NCBI GenBank assembly: GCA_016207825.1
Contig: JACQZI010000007.1
Location: 260,697 to 324,696, forward strand
From: Planctomycetota bacterium
GTDB taxonomy: Bacteria > Planctomycetota > MHYJ01 > JACQXL01 > JACQZI01
Reading direction: 5' to 3'
DNA: 64,000 nucleotides
The position numbers and the translations under genes are program-made. Under the pieces are notes generated by a model, which saw only the letters and a program-made list of their open reading frames with translations, had not been told where the DNA came from and made no database searches. This document shows, one piece after another, positions 34,258-42,239 of the stretch (within the stretch, counting starts at the first letter, position 1; every line of letters begins with the position of its first letter).

Positions 34258-34869
34258 ATGCTATCCAGATTCGCAAGTTATCTGGGATTGATAATCTTAT
34301 CTTTGGCGATTCCCTTTATTTTAAGCCGCCGGAAGGAAAACGCCTCTCCCTTTTGGCCGCTTAAGACTGCCGGCATTGCCTTTGGCGATGTGTGCCTGGT
34401 TTTAATCATCCTGGTCGCTTCTTCAGGCGGAGCGGGTTTTGGCGGAGCATTTAAGCTTGCAGCGTTTCTGCTTTCTTACTGCGTTCTACTTACCGGATTA
34501 TATTTCCTGTTGTGCGCCTTGGGCGCGCCCGGAGTTGCCGCGCAGGCAATGGTGACGCTGACAGCTTTTTTGATGATGGGAACCTTGTTTTACGCGGATA
34601 CGCTTATAGACGCTGTTTCCGCAGAGGCTCGCAAGGCAGTTCTCCAGTGGCTGATTAACCTGAATCCGCTGGTAACAATCGGCTCCCAGGTTTTCGGGGA
34701 TGATTTCCTGCGGTTGCCGGTGGTTTACCGGACAACGACGATACATTATTATCCTTACAGCTATCCTTCGCTGTGGACGGTTATTTTGTGGTATTGGGCC
34801 GTGGGCGGAGTTTCTTTCCTGGCAGGCTGGTTTATAGGCAAGAAAAATGAATTTGGCAAGATTAGTTGA
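34258..34869 (+). CDS. Membrane protein, unknown (kdsA-deoC operon)
   Basis: 203 aa with about five hydrophobic segments (2-20, 37-57, 66-90, 92-112, 175-198). No family recognised. It starts directly after kdsA and overlaps the deoC start by 23 nt, so all are on one transcript. The loop at about 140-172 has a TTTIHYYPYSYPSLW stretch with many aromatic residues. No active-site motif is visible. Confidence 0.65.
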   Translation: MLSRFASYLGLIILSLAIPFILSRRKENASPFWPLKTAGIAFGDVCLVLIILVASSGGAGFGGAFKLAAFLLSYCVLLTGLYFLLCALGAPGVAAQAMVTLTAFLMMGTLFYADTLIDAVSAEARKAVLQWLINLNPLVTIGSQVFGDDFLRLPVVYRTTTIHYYPYSYPSLWTVILWYWAVGGVSFLAGWFIGKKNEFGKIS

Positions 34870-35491
34870 TTATACTCTCTTAAGGCCGGAGGCGACGGCA
34901 AAGGAGCTCGAGGCGTTTTGCCGGGATGCCCGGAAATACGGCGTCTACGGCGTTTGCGTCAGCCCGGTTTGGGTGAAAGAGAGCGTCCGTTACCTAAAGA
35001 AAAGCAATATCGTCGTCGGGACGGTCATCGGATTCCCTCTGGGCAACCAAACCAAGGCGGCCAAACTGGTAGAGCTAATGCAGGCAATCGAAAACGGGGC
35101 GCGCGAGATAGACGCGGTGATTAATATCGGCTATATAAAATCCGGCTGGTATAATAAGGCATTGGATGAGCTTAAGAAGATAGTCAAATTCGCGCACCGC
35201 TTTAATGCGGTGGTTAAGATTATCATAGAAACGGCGTATCTCAGCCGCGAAGAGATTATCAAAGCGACGCGGCTGGTGATAAAAAGCAAGGCGGATTTTG
35301 TCAAGACCTCGACCGGATTCGCGCCGACGGGTGCAAGGGCGGAAGATATAAAACTGATTAAGAAGATTGCCGGCGATAAAATCCGGATAAAGGCCGCCGG
35401 CGGCATCCGCGATAGAAAGCAGGCATTAACTATGGTGCGTGTCGGGGCGGACCGGCTCGGCATCAGCAAGATAGGAGCGATCTTAAAATGA
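34847..35491 (+). CDS. deoC: Deoxyribose-phosphate aldolase
   Basis: 214 aa. LVDYTLLRPEATAKELEAFC, VVGTVIGFPLGNQTKAAK, INIGYIKSGWYN, KIIIETAYLSREEI and the Schiff-base lysine in DFVKTSTGFAPTGA are typical; IKAAGGIRDRKQALTMVRVGADR ends the barrel (read in parts). It cleaves deoxyribose-5-P to acetaldehyde and glyceraldehyde-3-P in nucleoside salvage. Start overlaps the preceding gene; its TGA overlaps the next ATG (ATGA). Confidence 0.95.
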   Translation: MNLARLVDYTLLRPEATAKELEAFCRDARKYGVYGVCVSPVWVKESVRYLKKSNIVVGTVIGFPLGNQTKAAKLVELMQAIENGAREIDAVINIGYIKSGWYNKALDELKKIVKFAHRFNAVVKIIIETAYLSREEIIKATRLVIKSKADFVKTSTGFAPTGARAEDIKLIKKIAGDKIRIKAAGGIRDRKQALTMVRVGADRLGISKIGAILK

Positions 35492-37194
35492 ACCCAAAAG
35501 TGCATAAGTTGATAATCAGTATCATGATACTTTTCATTTCCTTTGCCATCCTTAACGAGTTCGTGCTGACGGAAGACGAGATAAGATTTGAAAGCTTCGT
35601 TAAAATAGTGGTGGTGATTGTGGCGGTGCTGATGGTCGGGATGATGTTTTTATCTCCCGGCAAGGCAAGGAAGCCGCTTAATCTGCTGAAAGTATCCAAG
35701 GGCGCGGACCCGTCTTTCCGGGTTATCGGCGCGGGCGACAGCAAAGAGGCGCCGCCGCCGAAGGCCTTTTACCTGCCGGAGAGCTCGAAGAAGACGTCCG
35801 CAAACGCTACCCCCAAGCTTTTCGGGACGGCCGGCATCCGCGGGCTGACCAACCTGGAAATCACTCCGACGCTGGCTTTAAAGATAAGCCATGTTTACGC
35901 GGATTGGCTGGGGAATAAAGGGACTGTCGCCATCGGGCACGATACGCGCTACGGGGCGGATATGCTCGCGCGGATTATTTCCGGCGGGCTGCTTTCCGGA
36001 GGAATAAATATCCTGGATTGCGGGACCATTCCGACCGGCGGCATCGCGCATTATATCGTCAGCAATAAGCTTGCCGGCGGAGTGCTTATCACCGGCTCGC
36101 ACATGCCTTATAATACAATCGGGATTATCGTTATGATGGCTGACGGGGCGTATATTCCGGAAGAGGTGGCGCACAGCCTGGAGGAAAGATTCGCACGGTA
36201 TGAAATCCGCAACGCCAGGATTATGCCCGAGGCAATCGGCGAATATAAACAGGCGGATAATCCGATTGGGAGCTACAAAGAATTCCTCTTGGGATGCGTC
36301 GACCGCGGGCTGATTAAGCAAAAGAAGTATAAAGTCTTGGTCGACCCGGCCAACGGGACGGCTTCGATGATACTGCCGGATTTACTGAGGGAGCTCGGAT
36401 GCGAGGTTAAGGCGATTAACGACAATATGCAGCCCGTGCCCGAGCGTTCCGCCGAGCCCAGGGCAATTAACCTAAAAGAGACCGCGGCGAAGGTGACCGA
36501 ATATGGATGTGACATCGGGATTGCCACGGATATCGACGCGGACCGGGTGCTTTTTATCGATGAGGCGGGCACGGTCCTTTCCGAGGATTTGGTCGGTGCT
36601 ATCTTTACGCGCTCGGTTTTCGCCGGATGCAATGATGAAAAGCTTTGCGTCACGCCGATTAATTCATCCGGCTTGGCGGAGCATACCTGCGGCGCGGAAG
36701 GAGTAAAGCTGGAATACTGCCCGATAGGACAGCCGGCGACGCTTAAGGTGATAAAGAACCTGAGGGCGTCTTTTTCCTATGAGGAATCCGGAAAATATTA
36801 CTTCGCCCGGCAGGCGCTCTGGCCGGACGGGATTTTGGCAAGCCTTAAAATAATAGAAATAATGGCTAAAGCGAATAAAAAGCTTTCTGTTTTAGCGGGA
36901 GAATTTCCAAGGTTTTATCAGGTGAAACACACGATAAAATGCGATAACCAGAGAAAAGACAAAGTGATGAAGAAAGTCTTTGATATCTGGCAGAGGGAAG
37001 GAATTGAAAATAAGGTCAAGGATATTACGATTGACGGGTTGAAACGCGTCTACCAAGATAAATCCTGGATGCTTATCCGGGCGTCCGGAACCGAGCCTTT
37101 GATTCGGGTTTACGCTGATGCGATATCCCAAGAACGGGCCGAGGAACTGGTCCGTATCGGAGAGGATATCGTTAAAAAGGCGATGGAGAAGTAG
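35488..37194 (+). CDS. Membrane-anchored phosphohexomutase (phosphomannomutase/phosphoglucosamine mutase-like)
   Basis: 568 aa. Residues 1-60 contain two hydrophobic segments (about 7-27 and 38-58), followed by a linker rich in Pro and Ser; the mutase proper starts at about 109 (PKLFGTAGIRGLTN). The active-site serine is in ITGSHMPYNTIGI, a TGSH-type loop found in archaeal-like mutases instead of TASHNP. The metal loop is DIDADR where DGDADR is usual, and the sugar loop is EESGKYYF instead of EESGH. RASGTEPLIRVYAD binds the phosphate. It probably isomerises a hexose or glucosamine phosphate for envelope sugars at the membrane; the exact substrate is uncertain. Start overlaps deoC. Confidence 0.85.
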   Translation: MNPKVHKLIISIMILFISFAILNEFVLTEDEIRFESFVKIVVVIVAVLMVGMMFLSPGKARKPLNLLKVSKGADPSFRVIGAGDSKEAPPPKAFYLPESSKKTSANATPKLFGTAGIRGLTNLEITPTLALKISHVYADWLGNKGTVAIGHDTRYGADMLARIISGGLLSGGINILDCGTIPTGGIAHYIVSNKLAGGVLITGSHMPYNTIGIIVMMADGAYIPEEVAHSLEERFARYEIRNARIMPEAIGEYKQADNPIGSYKEFLLGCVDRGLIKQKKYKVLVDPANGTASMILPDLLRELGCEVKAINDNMQPVPERSAEPRAINLKETAAKVTEYGCDIGIATDIDADRVLFIDEAGTVLSEDLVGAIFTRSVFAGCNDEKLCVTPINSSGLAEHTCGAEGVKLEYCPIGQPATLKVIKNLRASFSYEESGKYYFARQALWPDGILASLKIIEIMAKANKKLSVLAGEFPRFYQVKHTIKCDNQRKDKVMKKVFDIWQREGIENKVKDITIDGLKRVYQDKSWMLIRASGTEPLIRVYADAISQERAEELVRIGEDIVKKAMEK

Positions 37195-37251
37195 GACATG
37201 CTGGGCGGTACCACGGCCAAATCCGGGATGACCGCATATCGATGAGAATAA

Positions 37252-37329
37252 TGGTGGGCGGTAGAGGACTCGAACCTCTGGCCTTCTGCGTGTCGAGCAG
37301 ACGCTCTAAACCAACTGAGCTAACCGCCC
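37252..37329 (-). tRNA. tRNA-Val (anticodon GAC by position), C33 instead of U33
   Basis: Acceptor GGGCGGT/ACCGCCC, D-arm GCTC/GAGC, anticodon stem TCTGC/GCAGA around loop TCGACAC, T-arm AGAGG-TTCGAGT-CCTCT, discriminator A, encoded CCA (37252-37254). The loop positions give GAC, valine, supported by A73. The base before the anticodon is C, where U33 is almost universal. Two partial copies of the 5' part lie upstream in the transcription sense. Confidence 0.85.
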
Positions 37330-37583
37330 ATTGCTATATTATTTTTATTAATCAGGTATTCTAAAACAACTCTGCTTTTTTTATTCTTTAATTCTCTTTC
37401 TCGTAAAATAGCTGTTCTTTTGTCGTCAAATTGTTCGCTATAAACCAGTTTCCATGGACCCTTATTCCGTGTCCACCTTTGCAATCCGTTATTATGGCTA
37501 TTTAATCTGGTTTCCAAATTATTCGTATACCCGATATAATATTTTTTGCTCGTTACACTTTCCAAAATATAAACATAATACAT
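37320..37583 (-). CDS. GIY-YIG nuclease family small protein, ending inside the tRNA-Val gene
   Basis: 87 aa. YYVYILESVTSKKYYIGYTN carries the GIY-YIG pattern (YVY...YIG), followed by LETRLNSHNNG and a Lys/Arg rich middle with ILRERELKNKKSR, the usual form of these 80-100 aa single-domain proteins. The stop codon TAG is formed by tRNA-Val bases 7-9, so the ORF runs into the intact tRNA, and its start lies right after a partial copy of the same tRNA. It looks like a mobile endonuclease ORF placed between duplicated tRNA pieces. Confidence 0.85.
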   Translation of the reverse strand: MYYVYILESVTSKKYYIGYTNNLETRLNSHNNGLQRWTRNKGPWKLVYSEQFDDKRTAILRERELKNKKSRVVLEYLINKNNIAMGG

Positions 37584-37585
37584 TG

Positions 37586-37637
37586 CTGCGTGTCGTCCCG
37601 ATAGCTATCGGGACTAAACCAACTGAGCTAACCGCCC
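37586..37637 (-). pseudogene. Partial tRNA-Val copy interrupted by a palindrome
   Basis: The first 24 nt of the tRNA (37614-37637) are identical to the intact gene. Then the palindrome TCCCGATAGCTATCGGGA (37596-37613) stands in place of ten bases, and CGACACGCAG (37586-37595), the anticodon loop and 3' half stem, follows. After that the GIY-YIG ORF begins. Confidence 0.8.
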
Positions 37638-37678
37638 ATTGAATATCTTTATAATTACTACCCGGGTATTTTTAAACC

Positions 37679-37707
37679 TCCGCCGAAGGCGGATCCGCCT
37701 CTGGCGA
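37679..37707. repeat. Double-hairpin element next to a tRNA fragment
   Basis: TCCGCC-GAA-GGCGGA directly joined to TCCGCC-TCT-GGCG: two hairpins around a shared GGATCC. It abuts the third tRNA-Val fragment. The same design is in tilS at 54604-54636 and, degraded, at 57584-57610. Confidence 0.7.
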
Positions 37708-37708
37708 A

Positions 37709-37725
37709 AACTGAGCTAACCGCCC
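37709..37725 (-). pseudogene. Third tRNA-Val 5' fragment
   Basis: GGGCGGTTAGCTCAGTT, 17 nt identical to the tRNA 5' end, followed in the same sense by the double-hairpin element. Confidence 0.75.
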
Positions 37726-37807
37726 TTTGGCTCTCGGGAAAATAAATCTACCAACTTTATTTTATCAAGTCAATATAAATAACTTCCGAGGCTTTAGCCG
37801 GTAAAGA

Positions 37808-39718
37808 CTATTCTTTTGCCGTCTGTTCAGTAGGATAATATTTGTAGGTATGGTAGTAATAATTCGGTGAGATATCTATCTCAGGTGAAATGTAGTTTAA
37901 GACAACTCCTTTTATCGGGATATTCGCGTTTTTGAGCTGGTCAACCGCCCTGACTAATGCGCTTTTGGCCGTTTTGCCCGCCCGGTATACCATGATGACA
38001 AAATCCGCCTTGTGCCCTAAAATAAGGACGTCCGTCACCGGTAATATCGGCGCGCAATCCAATATGATATAATCATACTTCATTTTTAACTCTTTTAGCA
38101 AAACGTCGCTGTCAGAGGTGCTGATTAATTCGGTCGGATGGCTTGCCATTGCTCCGGTTGTCATGATATGCAGGTTATCAATACCGGGGGTATTTGTGAT
38201 AACATCATAAGAAAGCCCGCCGAGTAAAGTATCCGTAATATCGCGGATGACGGCATTAAGGCGTTGTTTGCCCATTAAAACCTCGCTTAATCCGGGCTCC
38301 TTATTAAGTGAAAATACTTTATGGATTAATCCTTTGCGCATATCAATATCAATCAGGAGGACTTTTTCCCCTTTCTCCGCCATAGTAATTGCCAGGTTAA
38401 TCGAAGTTATTGTTTTTCCTTCTTCCGGACCGGTAGAACTTATTATAATAATTTTTCCCTCTTCAGTAGGTTCCCCGTTTTTGATCACATTGGTCCGCAA
38501 AATGCGATAAGCTTCCGTGATAGGCGAGAGGGTGCTGTAGTTTAAAATCATTTGCGACCTGATGCTTTCGCTTCGGGAGGAGTCTTTTTCCGTTTTGCTC
38601 CCCAACAATCCGGAAAAAGGCGAGGTTTTTTCCTTCTCTTTAGCTAAATAAGGGATTACCCCCAAAACAGGTAATTTAAGAAGTGTTTCTATTTCTTCTA
38701 TAGTTCCCAATGAAGTATCCAGTTGTTCCACGATAAAAGCCAGCGCCAACCCCAGAATAATCCCCAAAATTATTCCAATTATTAAATTCAAGTTTTGCCT
38801 ACTTCCTAATGGCACGGCTGCGTTCGCTTCGTTAACCACGCTGACATCAGCCGTTTTTTCCGCTTCGATCATCGCGTTGGCCAACCTGGATTTCAAATCG
38901 TTGTAAAGCGTGGTGTATACGGTAACGTCCCTGTTTAACTGGGAAAAAGTAATCTGGTCCTGCGAATATTTGCCTAACTCGCTGACCAGCATCTTAATTT
39001 GTTTATCGATGTAAATGACATCAGGATGTTTTGTGGTATATTTTTTTAATAATTCATTTCGTTCTTTCTTTAAATCTTCCAGCCTGTTATAAGTGGGCCC
39101 GGCGATATCGGCTGCTTGGTACTTTTCCCTGAATTTTTGAAGGGACACTTCAGACTCCCTTAATTTCGTTTCGGTTTCCTTAACCTGGTTTTCGATAAAG
39201 TTACGCACAGTCCGGGCTTCTTTTGTTTTTTCCGCCAGGTTGTATTCGACAAAGGCATGAGCTACTGCATTGGTATAAAGACGCGCATTATCCTGATTAG
39301 ATGAAGTAGCATAAATGATTATCTTGTTTGTTCCTTCTACGACCTTAGTGGAAATTGTTGACTGAATGGTAAGGACGGTTTTAATCTCATCAGCAGACAT
39401 TTTTTCCTGTTCAATGGTTTCAGGGGGGATAAGGGACAGCTTGACACCGGCGCGTTTCATTACTTCCTGGCTTTTTATCGCTTCAGCGTAACTTTTCATC
39501 GGGTCGCCCGGCGTATAATAAAACCATTCCAGGAGGACATTTCCGCCTGTTTTTCTTTCTGTTATCGCCACTTGCGATTCTGCCTGGTAAACGACGGATT
39601 GGAATCTCGTGTAAATAAAAGTGGGAACGATAACGGCGATGAAAACAATGAAGATAATATAACGCCTTTTACGGATAACCCGCCAGTAATCTTGCAGACT
39701 CAATTCGTATTGACGCAT
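37808..39718 (-). CDS. Exopolysaccharide chain-length regulator / tyrosine autokinase (Wzc-like)
   Basis: 636 aa. Wzz domain with a membrane helix at about 17-37 and a periplasmic coiled-coil region, GNVR-like end, second helix at about 303-325, then a cytoplasmic BY-kinase: Walker A SSTGPEEGKT, A' VLLIDIDMRKG, Walker B YDYIILDCAP. The C-terminus is a tyrosine cluster (PNYYYHTYKYYPTEQ) that would be autophosphorylated to control polymer length and export. It fits with the export lipoprotein at 54774. The start ATG lacks a clear ribosome site; the upstream sequence is TATTAT-rich. Confidence 0.93.
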   Translation of the reverse strand: MRQYELSLQDYWRVIRKRRYIIFIVFIAVIVPTFIYTRFQSVVYQAESQVAITERKTGGNVLLEWFYYTPGDPMKSYAEAIKSQEVMKRAGVKLSLIPPETIEQEKMSADEIKTVLTIQSTISTKVVEGTNKIIIYATSSNQDNARLYTNAVAHAFVEYNLAEKTKEARTVRNFIENQVKETETKLRESEVSLQKFREKYQAADIAGPTYNRLEDLKKERNELLKKYTTKHPDVIYIDKQIKMLVSELGKYSQDQITFSQLNRDVTVYTTLYNDLKSRLANAMIEAEKTADVSVVNEANAAVPLGSRQNLNLIIGIILGIILGLALAFIVEQLDTSLGTIEEIETLLKLPVLGVIPYLAKEKEKTSPFSGLLGSKTEKDSSRSESIRSQMILNYSTLSPITEAYRILRTNVIKNGEPTEEGKIIIISSTGPEEGKTITSINLAITMAEKGEKVLLIDIDMRKGLIHKVFSLNKEPGLSEVLMGKQRLNAVIRDITDTLLGGLSYDVITNTPGIDNLHIMTTGAMASHPTELISTSDSDVLLKELKMKYDYIILDCAPILPVTDVLILGHKADFVIMVYRAGKTAKSALVRAVDQLKNANIPIKGVVLNYISPEIDISPNYYYHTYKYYPTEQTAKE

Positions 39719-39845
39719 ATAATACGGACGTTTAATGTTATAACAAATTCAACCTTATAAGGCAATATTCTATTCCTATTATCGGCATTAGCCCGATGCG
39801 GAAATACCGCTAATGCGTTAGACGGCAAAAATGCAGAATATTATT

Positions 39846-39873
39846 TTGACACACCGGTTAAGGATGTTATAAT
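39846..39873 (+). promoter_or_regulatory. Consensus promoter of the DegT aminotransferase, leaderless start
   Basis: TTGACA (39846-39851), 16-nt spacer, TATAAT (39868-39873), 8 nt to the ATG at 39882. Both hexamers are perfect consensus, and nothing resembling a ribosome site fits in the remaining 8 nt. Confidence 0.75.
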
Positions 39874-39881
39874 TGACGAAT

Positions 39882-40985
39882 ATGAAAGTCCCGTTTGTCG
39901 ACTTAACCGCCCAGTATGAATCCATTAAAAGCGAAATCGCCGCCAAAATCACCGATATTATCTCACGGGGCGATTTTATCCTGGGGAAAGACCTCGAGCA
40001 ATTTGAGTCCGAATTTGCCGCCTATAGCGGCGTGAAGTACGGCATTGGCGTGGCTTCCGGGACAGATGCTTTATACCTGGCCCTTTTAGCCTGCGATATA
40101 GGGAAAGGAGATGAGGTTATTACTGCGGCTAATACTTTTATTGCTACTGCCATTGCCATTTCCCAAACTGGCGCCAAACCGGTTTTGGCGGATATAGATC
40201 GCAAAACTTATAACCTTGATCCAAAACACCTATTTAAATTAATTACTAAAAACACCAAGGCGATTATTCCGGTGCACCTTTGCGGGCAGCCAGCTCAAGT
40301 GGCTGAAATAAAAGAAATCGCCGCGAAGCATAAATTGCGGGTAATTGAAGACGCCGCCCAGGCGCATGGTGCATATTTTGACGGTAAAAATAAAGTCGGT
40401 TCTTTAAGCGATTTGGCCTGCTTCAGCTTTTATCCGGCCAAGAACCTCGGGGCTTACGGAGATGGCGGAATGATTATTACAAACAGCCCCGAACTTGCCG
40501 AAAAAGCGCGTCTTCTGCGTAATTACGGGCAAAAGATTAAAAACGAACATTCCGTTATGGGATTCAACAGCCGTTTGGATAATCTACATGCGGCAGTGTT
40601 GCGGATTAAGCTTAAATATCTCGATGAATGGAACGATAAACGCCGCAGGAACGGAAAAATATACTATGAGCTTTTTGGTGCATCATCACCGGTGGTTCTT
40701 CCGAATCCCGAAAAAGGCGACCATATTTATCACTTGTATGTCGTGCTTGCAGAAAACAGGAATAAACTAGCGGACTTCCTTAAGAAGCGCGAAATCGCCT
40801 CAGGCATGCATTACCCGATTCCGGTTCATCTCCAGCCTTGCTACAAACATTTGGGGTATCACAAGGGAGATTGCCCCAATGCCGAATATTATGCGGAAAA
40901 CACCTTGAGCCTGCCTATGTATCCGGAGCTTTCCCTCGAACAGATAAAATGGGTTGTTGACTCGGTCAAGGAGTTTTATGGTTAG
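39882..40985 (+). CDS. DegT/DnrJ/EryC1/StrS family sugar aminotransferase
   Basis: 367 aa starting MKVPFVDLTAQYES; a TTG three codons earlier falls in the -10 region. PLP marks: ASGTDALYLALLAC, VIEDAAQAHGAYFDGK, and the lysine in SFYPAKNLGAYGDGG, then GFNSRLDNLHAAVLRIKL. It aminates a nucleotide-linked keto sugar for surface polysaccharide, consistent with the autokinase encoded divergently. The last codons run into a GTTAGGAC/GTCCTAAC hairpin that supplies the stop. Confidence 0.93.
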   Translation: MKVPFVDLTAQYESIKSEIAAKITDIISRGDFILGKDLEQFESEFAAYSGVKYGIGVASGTDALYLALLACDIGKGDEVITAANTFIATAIAISQTGAKPVLADIDRKTYNLDPKHLFKLITKNTKAIIPVHLCGQPAQVAEIKEIAAKHKLRVIEDAAQAHGAYFDGKNKVGSLSDLACFSFYPAKNLGAYGDGGMIITNSPELAEKARLLRNYGQKIKNEHSVMGFNSRLDNLHAAVLRIKLKYLDEWNDKRRRNGKIYYELFGASSPVVLPNPEKGDHIYHLYVVLAENRNKLADFLKKREIASGMHYPIPVHLQPCYKHLGYHKGDCPNAEYYAENTLSLPMYPELSLEQIKWVVDSVKEFYG

Positions 40986-41083
40986 GACTATGGTCCTAAC
41001 CACTACCCCGCTCCTCCCGCCTTGCGGGATTCGGGGACACCGATAATAGGGAGTCCCTATCCCGCAAAGCGGAGTAGGGAAAA
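40981..41083. repeat. Palindrome cluster after the DegT gene
   Basis: GTTAGGAC-TATG-GTCCTAAC (40981-41000), TCCCGC-CTT-GCGGGA (41015-41029) and CCCTATCCCGC / GCGGAGTAGGG (41055-41080) stand in a row. The first overlaps the stop codon. The first could serve as a terminator hairpin; the rest are dispersed palindromes of the type seen elsewhere. Confidence 0.55.
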
Positions 41084-41144
41084 ATCACATTGAAGTTTAT
41101 GTATGTAATGATTTCTTGCCGGATTTCTTGATAAAGACCATCGT

Positions 41145-42239
41145 ATGATTCTGCAAAAATATATTGCCAAAGAAGTTGTCAAGGCTTTTTTGCTTATTCT
41201 CATCGTGCTATTCGCTATAATTATTATTACGGGCCCTTTTTTCAAGTTTTACAAACAATATGAAGCGGTCGGCGCGGAGTTTTTAGCAGATATCTTGCCT
41301 TATTTCATCCCGCAGGTTTTAGGATTTATTATTCCACTCGCTATTATGATTGCCAGTGTATTTGTCTTCGGCAGGCTATCCGAAGATAATGAAATAATGG
41401 CTATCCGCAGTAGCGGGATTTTCCTGGGCAGGATAATCTGGCCCGTGGTTTTCTTTGGCTTGCTTTTAAGCATGTTAATTGTTTGGTTTAATATACATGT
41501 CATACCCAGCGCATTAAACGGGACTCGTATAGTTACCGTGGATACCATTAAGAATAATATTGTTTCTCCCAGCCTTATCAATCGCAGCCTTAAATTATCC
41601 CAGAAATACCAGATTTATTACAACGATATAAAAGATAATACGCTCTATGACGTTTCCATTGCACAATTGGATAAAAACGGTAATCTTTATGAACATATTA
41701 AAGCTGAAGAGGGGAAACTTGATTTTGACGAGGAAACTTCTCAAATGATACTTTCCCTGAAAAAAGTAACGGAAATAATCTGGGAAGGGGAAAAAGGGAA
41801 AAAGGAACCTCGTGTTTTGCCTAATCTCGGTTCTATGCAGAGTGTGCTTGACCTTTCCAGAAGGCTTTTGCCTAAATCGAAAAACCTCTCCGCGATGAGC
41901 CTTAATGAATTGGACAAGCTGATAGAGAAAAATCAGACTGAAAGATTCAGGATGAGCGAAATACTCGTGGAAAAACACCGTCGTTTTGCCTTTGGTTTTA
42001 CTCCCTTGCTTTTCCTTTTAATCGGCATGCCTGTCGGGATCATTGTCCACAAAGGAAGTAAAGTAGCAGGGCTTGGTATAAGCGCCCTGATTGTTTTTGC
42101 GGGTTATTATCCTTTAACCATCCTTTTTACGCGTTTAGGCGAAAAGAATTTTATTATGCCCCAATTTGCCGTGTGGCTTCCCAATGCCGTGATTCTTGCG
42201 GGGGCCGCTGTTTTAACTTATATTATACTGCGCAAATAA
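41145..42239 (+). CDS. lptF: LptF/LptG family permease (first of pair)
   Basis: 364 aa, YjgP/YjgQ family. Six membrane helices in two groups of three (about 8-30, 50-75, 95-120; 275-295, 305-325, 335-360) flanking a periplasmic beta-jellyroll (about 125-260). IRSSGIFLGRIIWPV is the conserved coupling region. With LptB2 it extracts LPS from the inner membrane toward LptC. The next gene begins at the base after its stop. Confidence 0.88.
   Translation: MILQKYIAKEVVKAFLLILIVLFAIIIITGPFFKFYKQYEAVGAEFLADILPYFIPQVLGFIIPLAIMIASVFVFGRLSEDNEIMAIRSSGIFLGRIIWPVVFFGLLLSMLIVWFNIHVIPSALNGTRIVTVDTIKNNIVSPSLINRSLKLSQKYQIYYNDIKDNTLYDVSIAQLDKNGNLYEHIKAEEGKLDFDEETSQMILSLKKVTEIIWEGEKGKKEPRVLPNLGSMQSVLDLSRRLLPKSKNLSAMSLNELDKLIEKNQTERFRMSEILVEKHRRFAFGFTPLLFLLIGMPVGIIVHKGSKVAGLGISALIVFAGYYPLTILFTRLGEKNFIMPQFAVWLPNAVILAGAAVLTYIILRK

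Noticed and set aside
41109-41144. Leaderless promoter for lptF
   Set aside because: TAAAGA is at the right distance, but no -35 can be found at an acceptable spacing.
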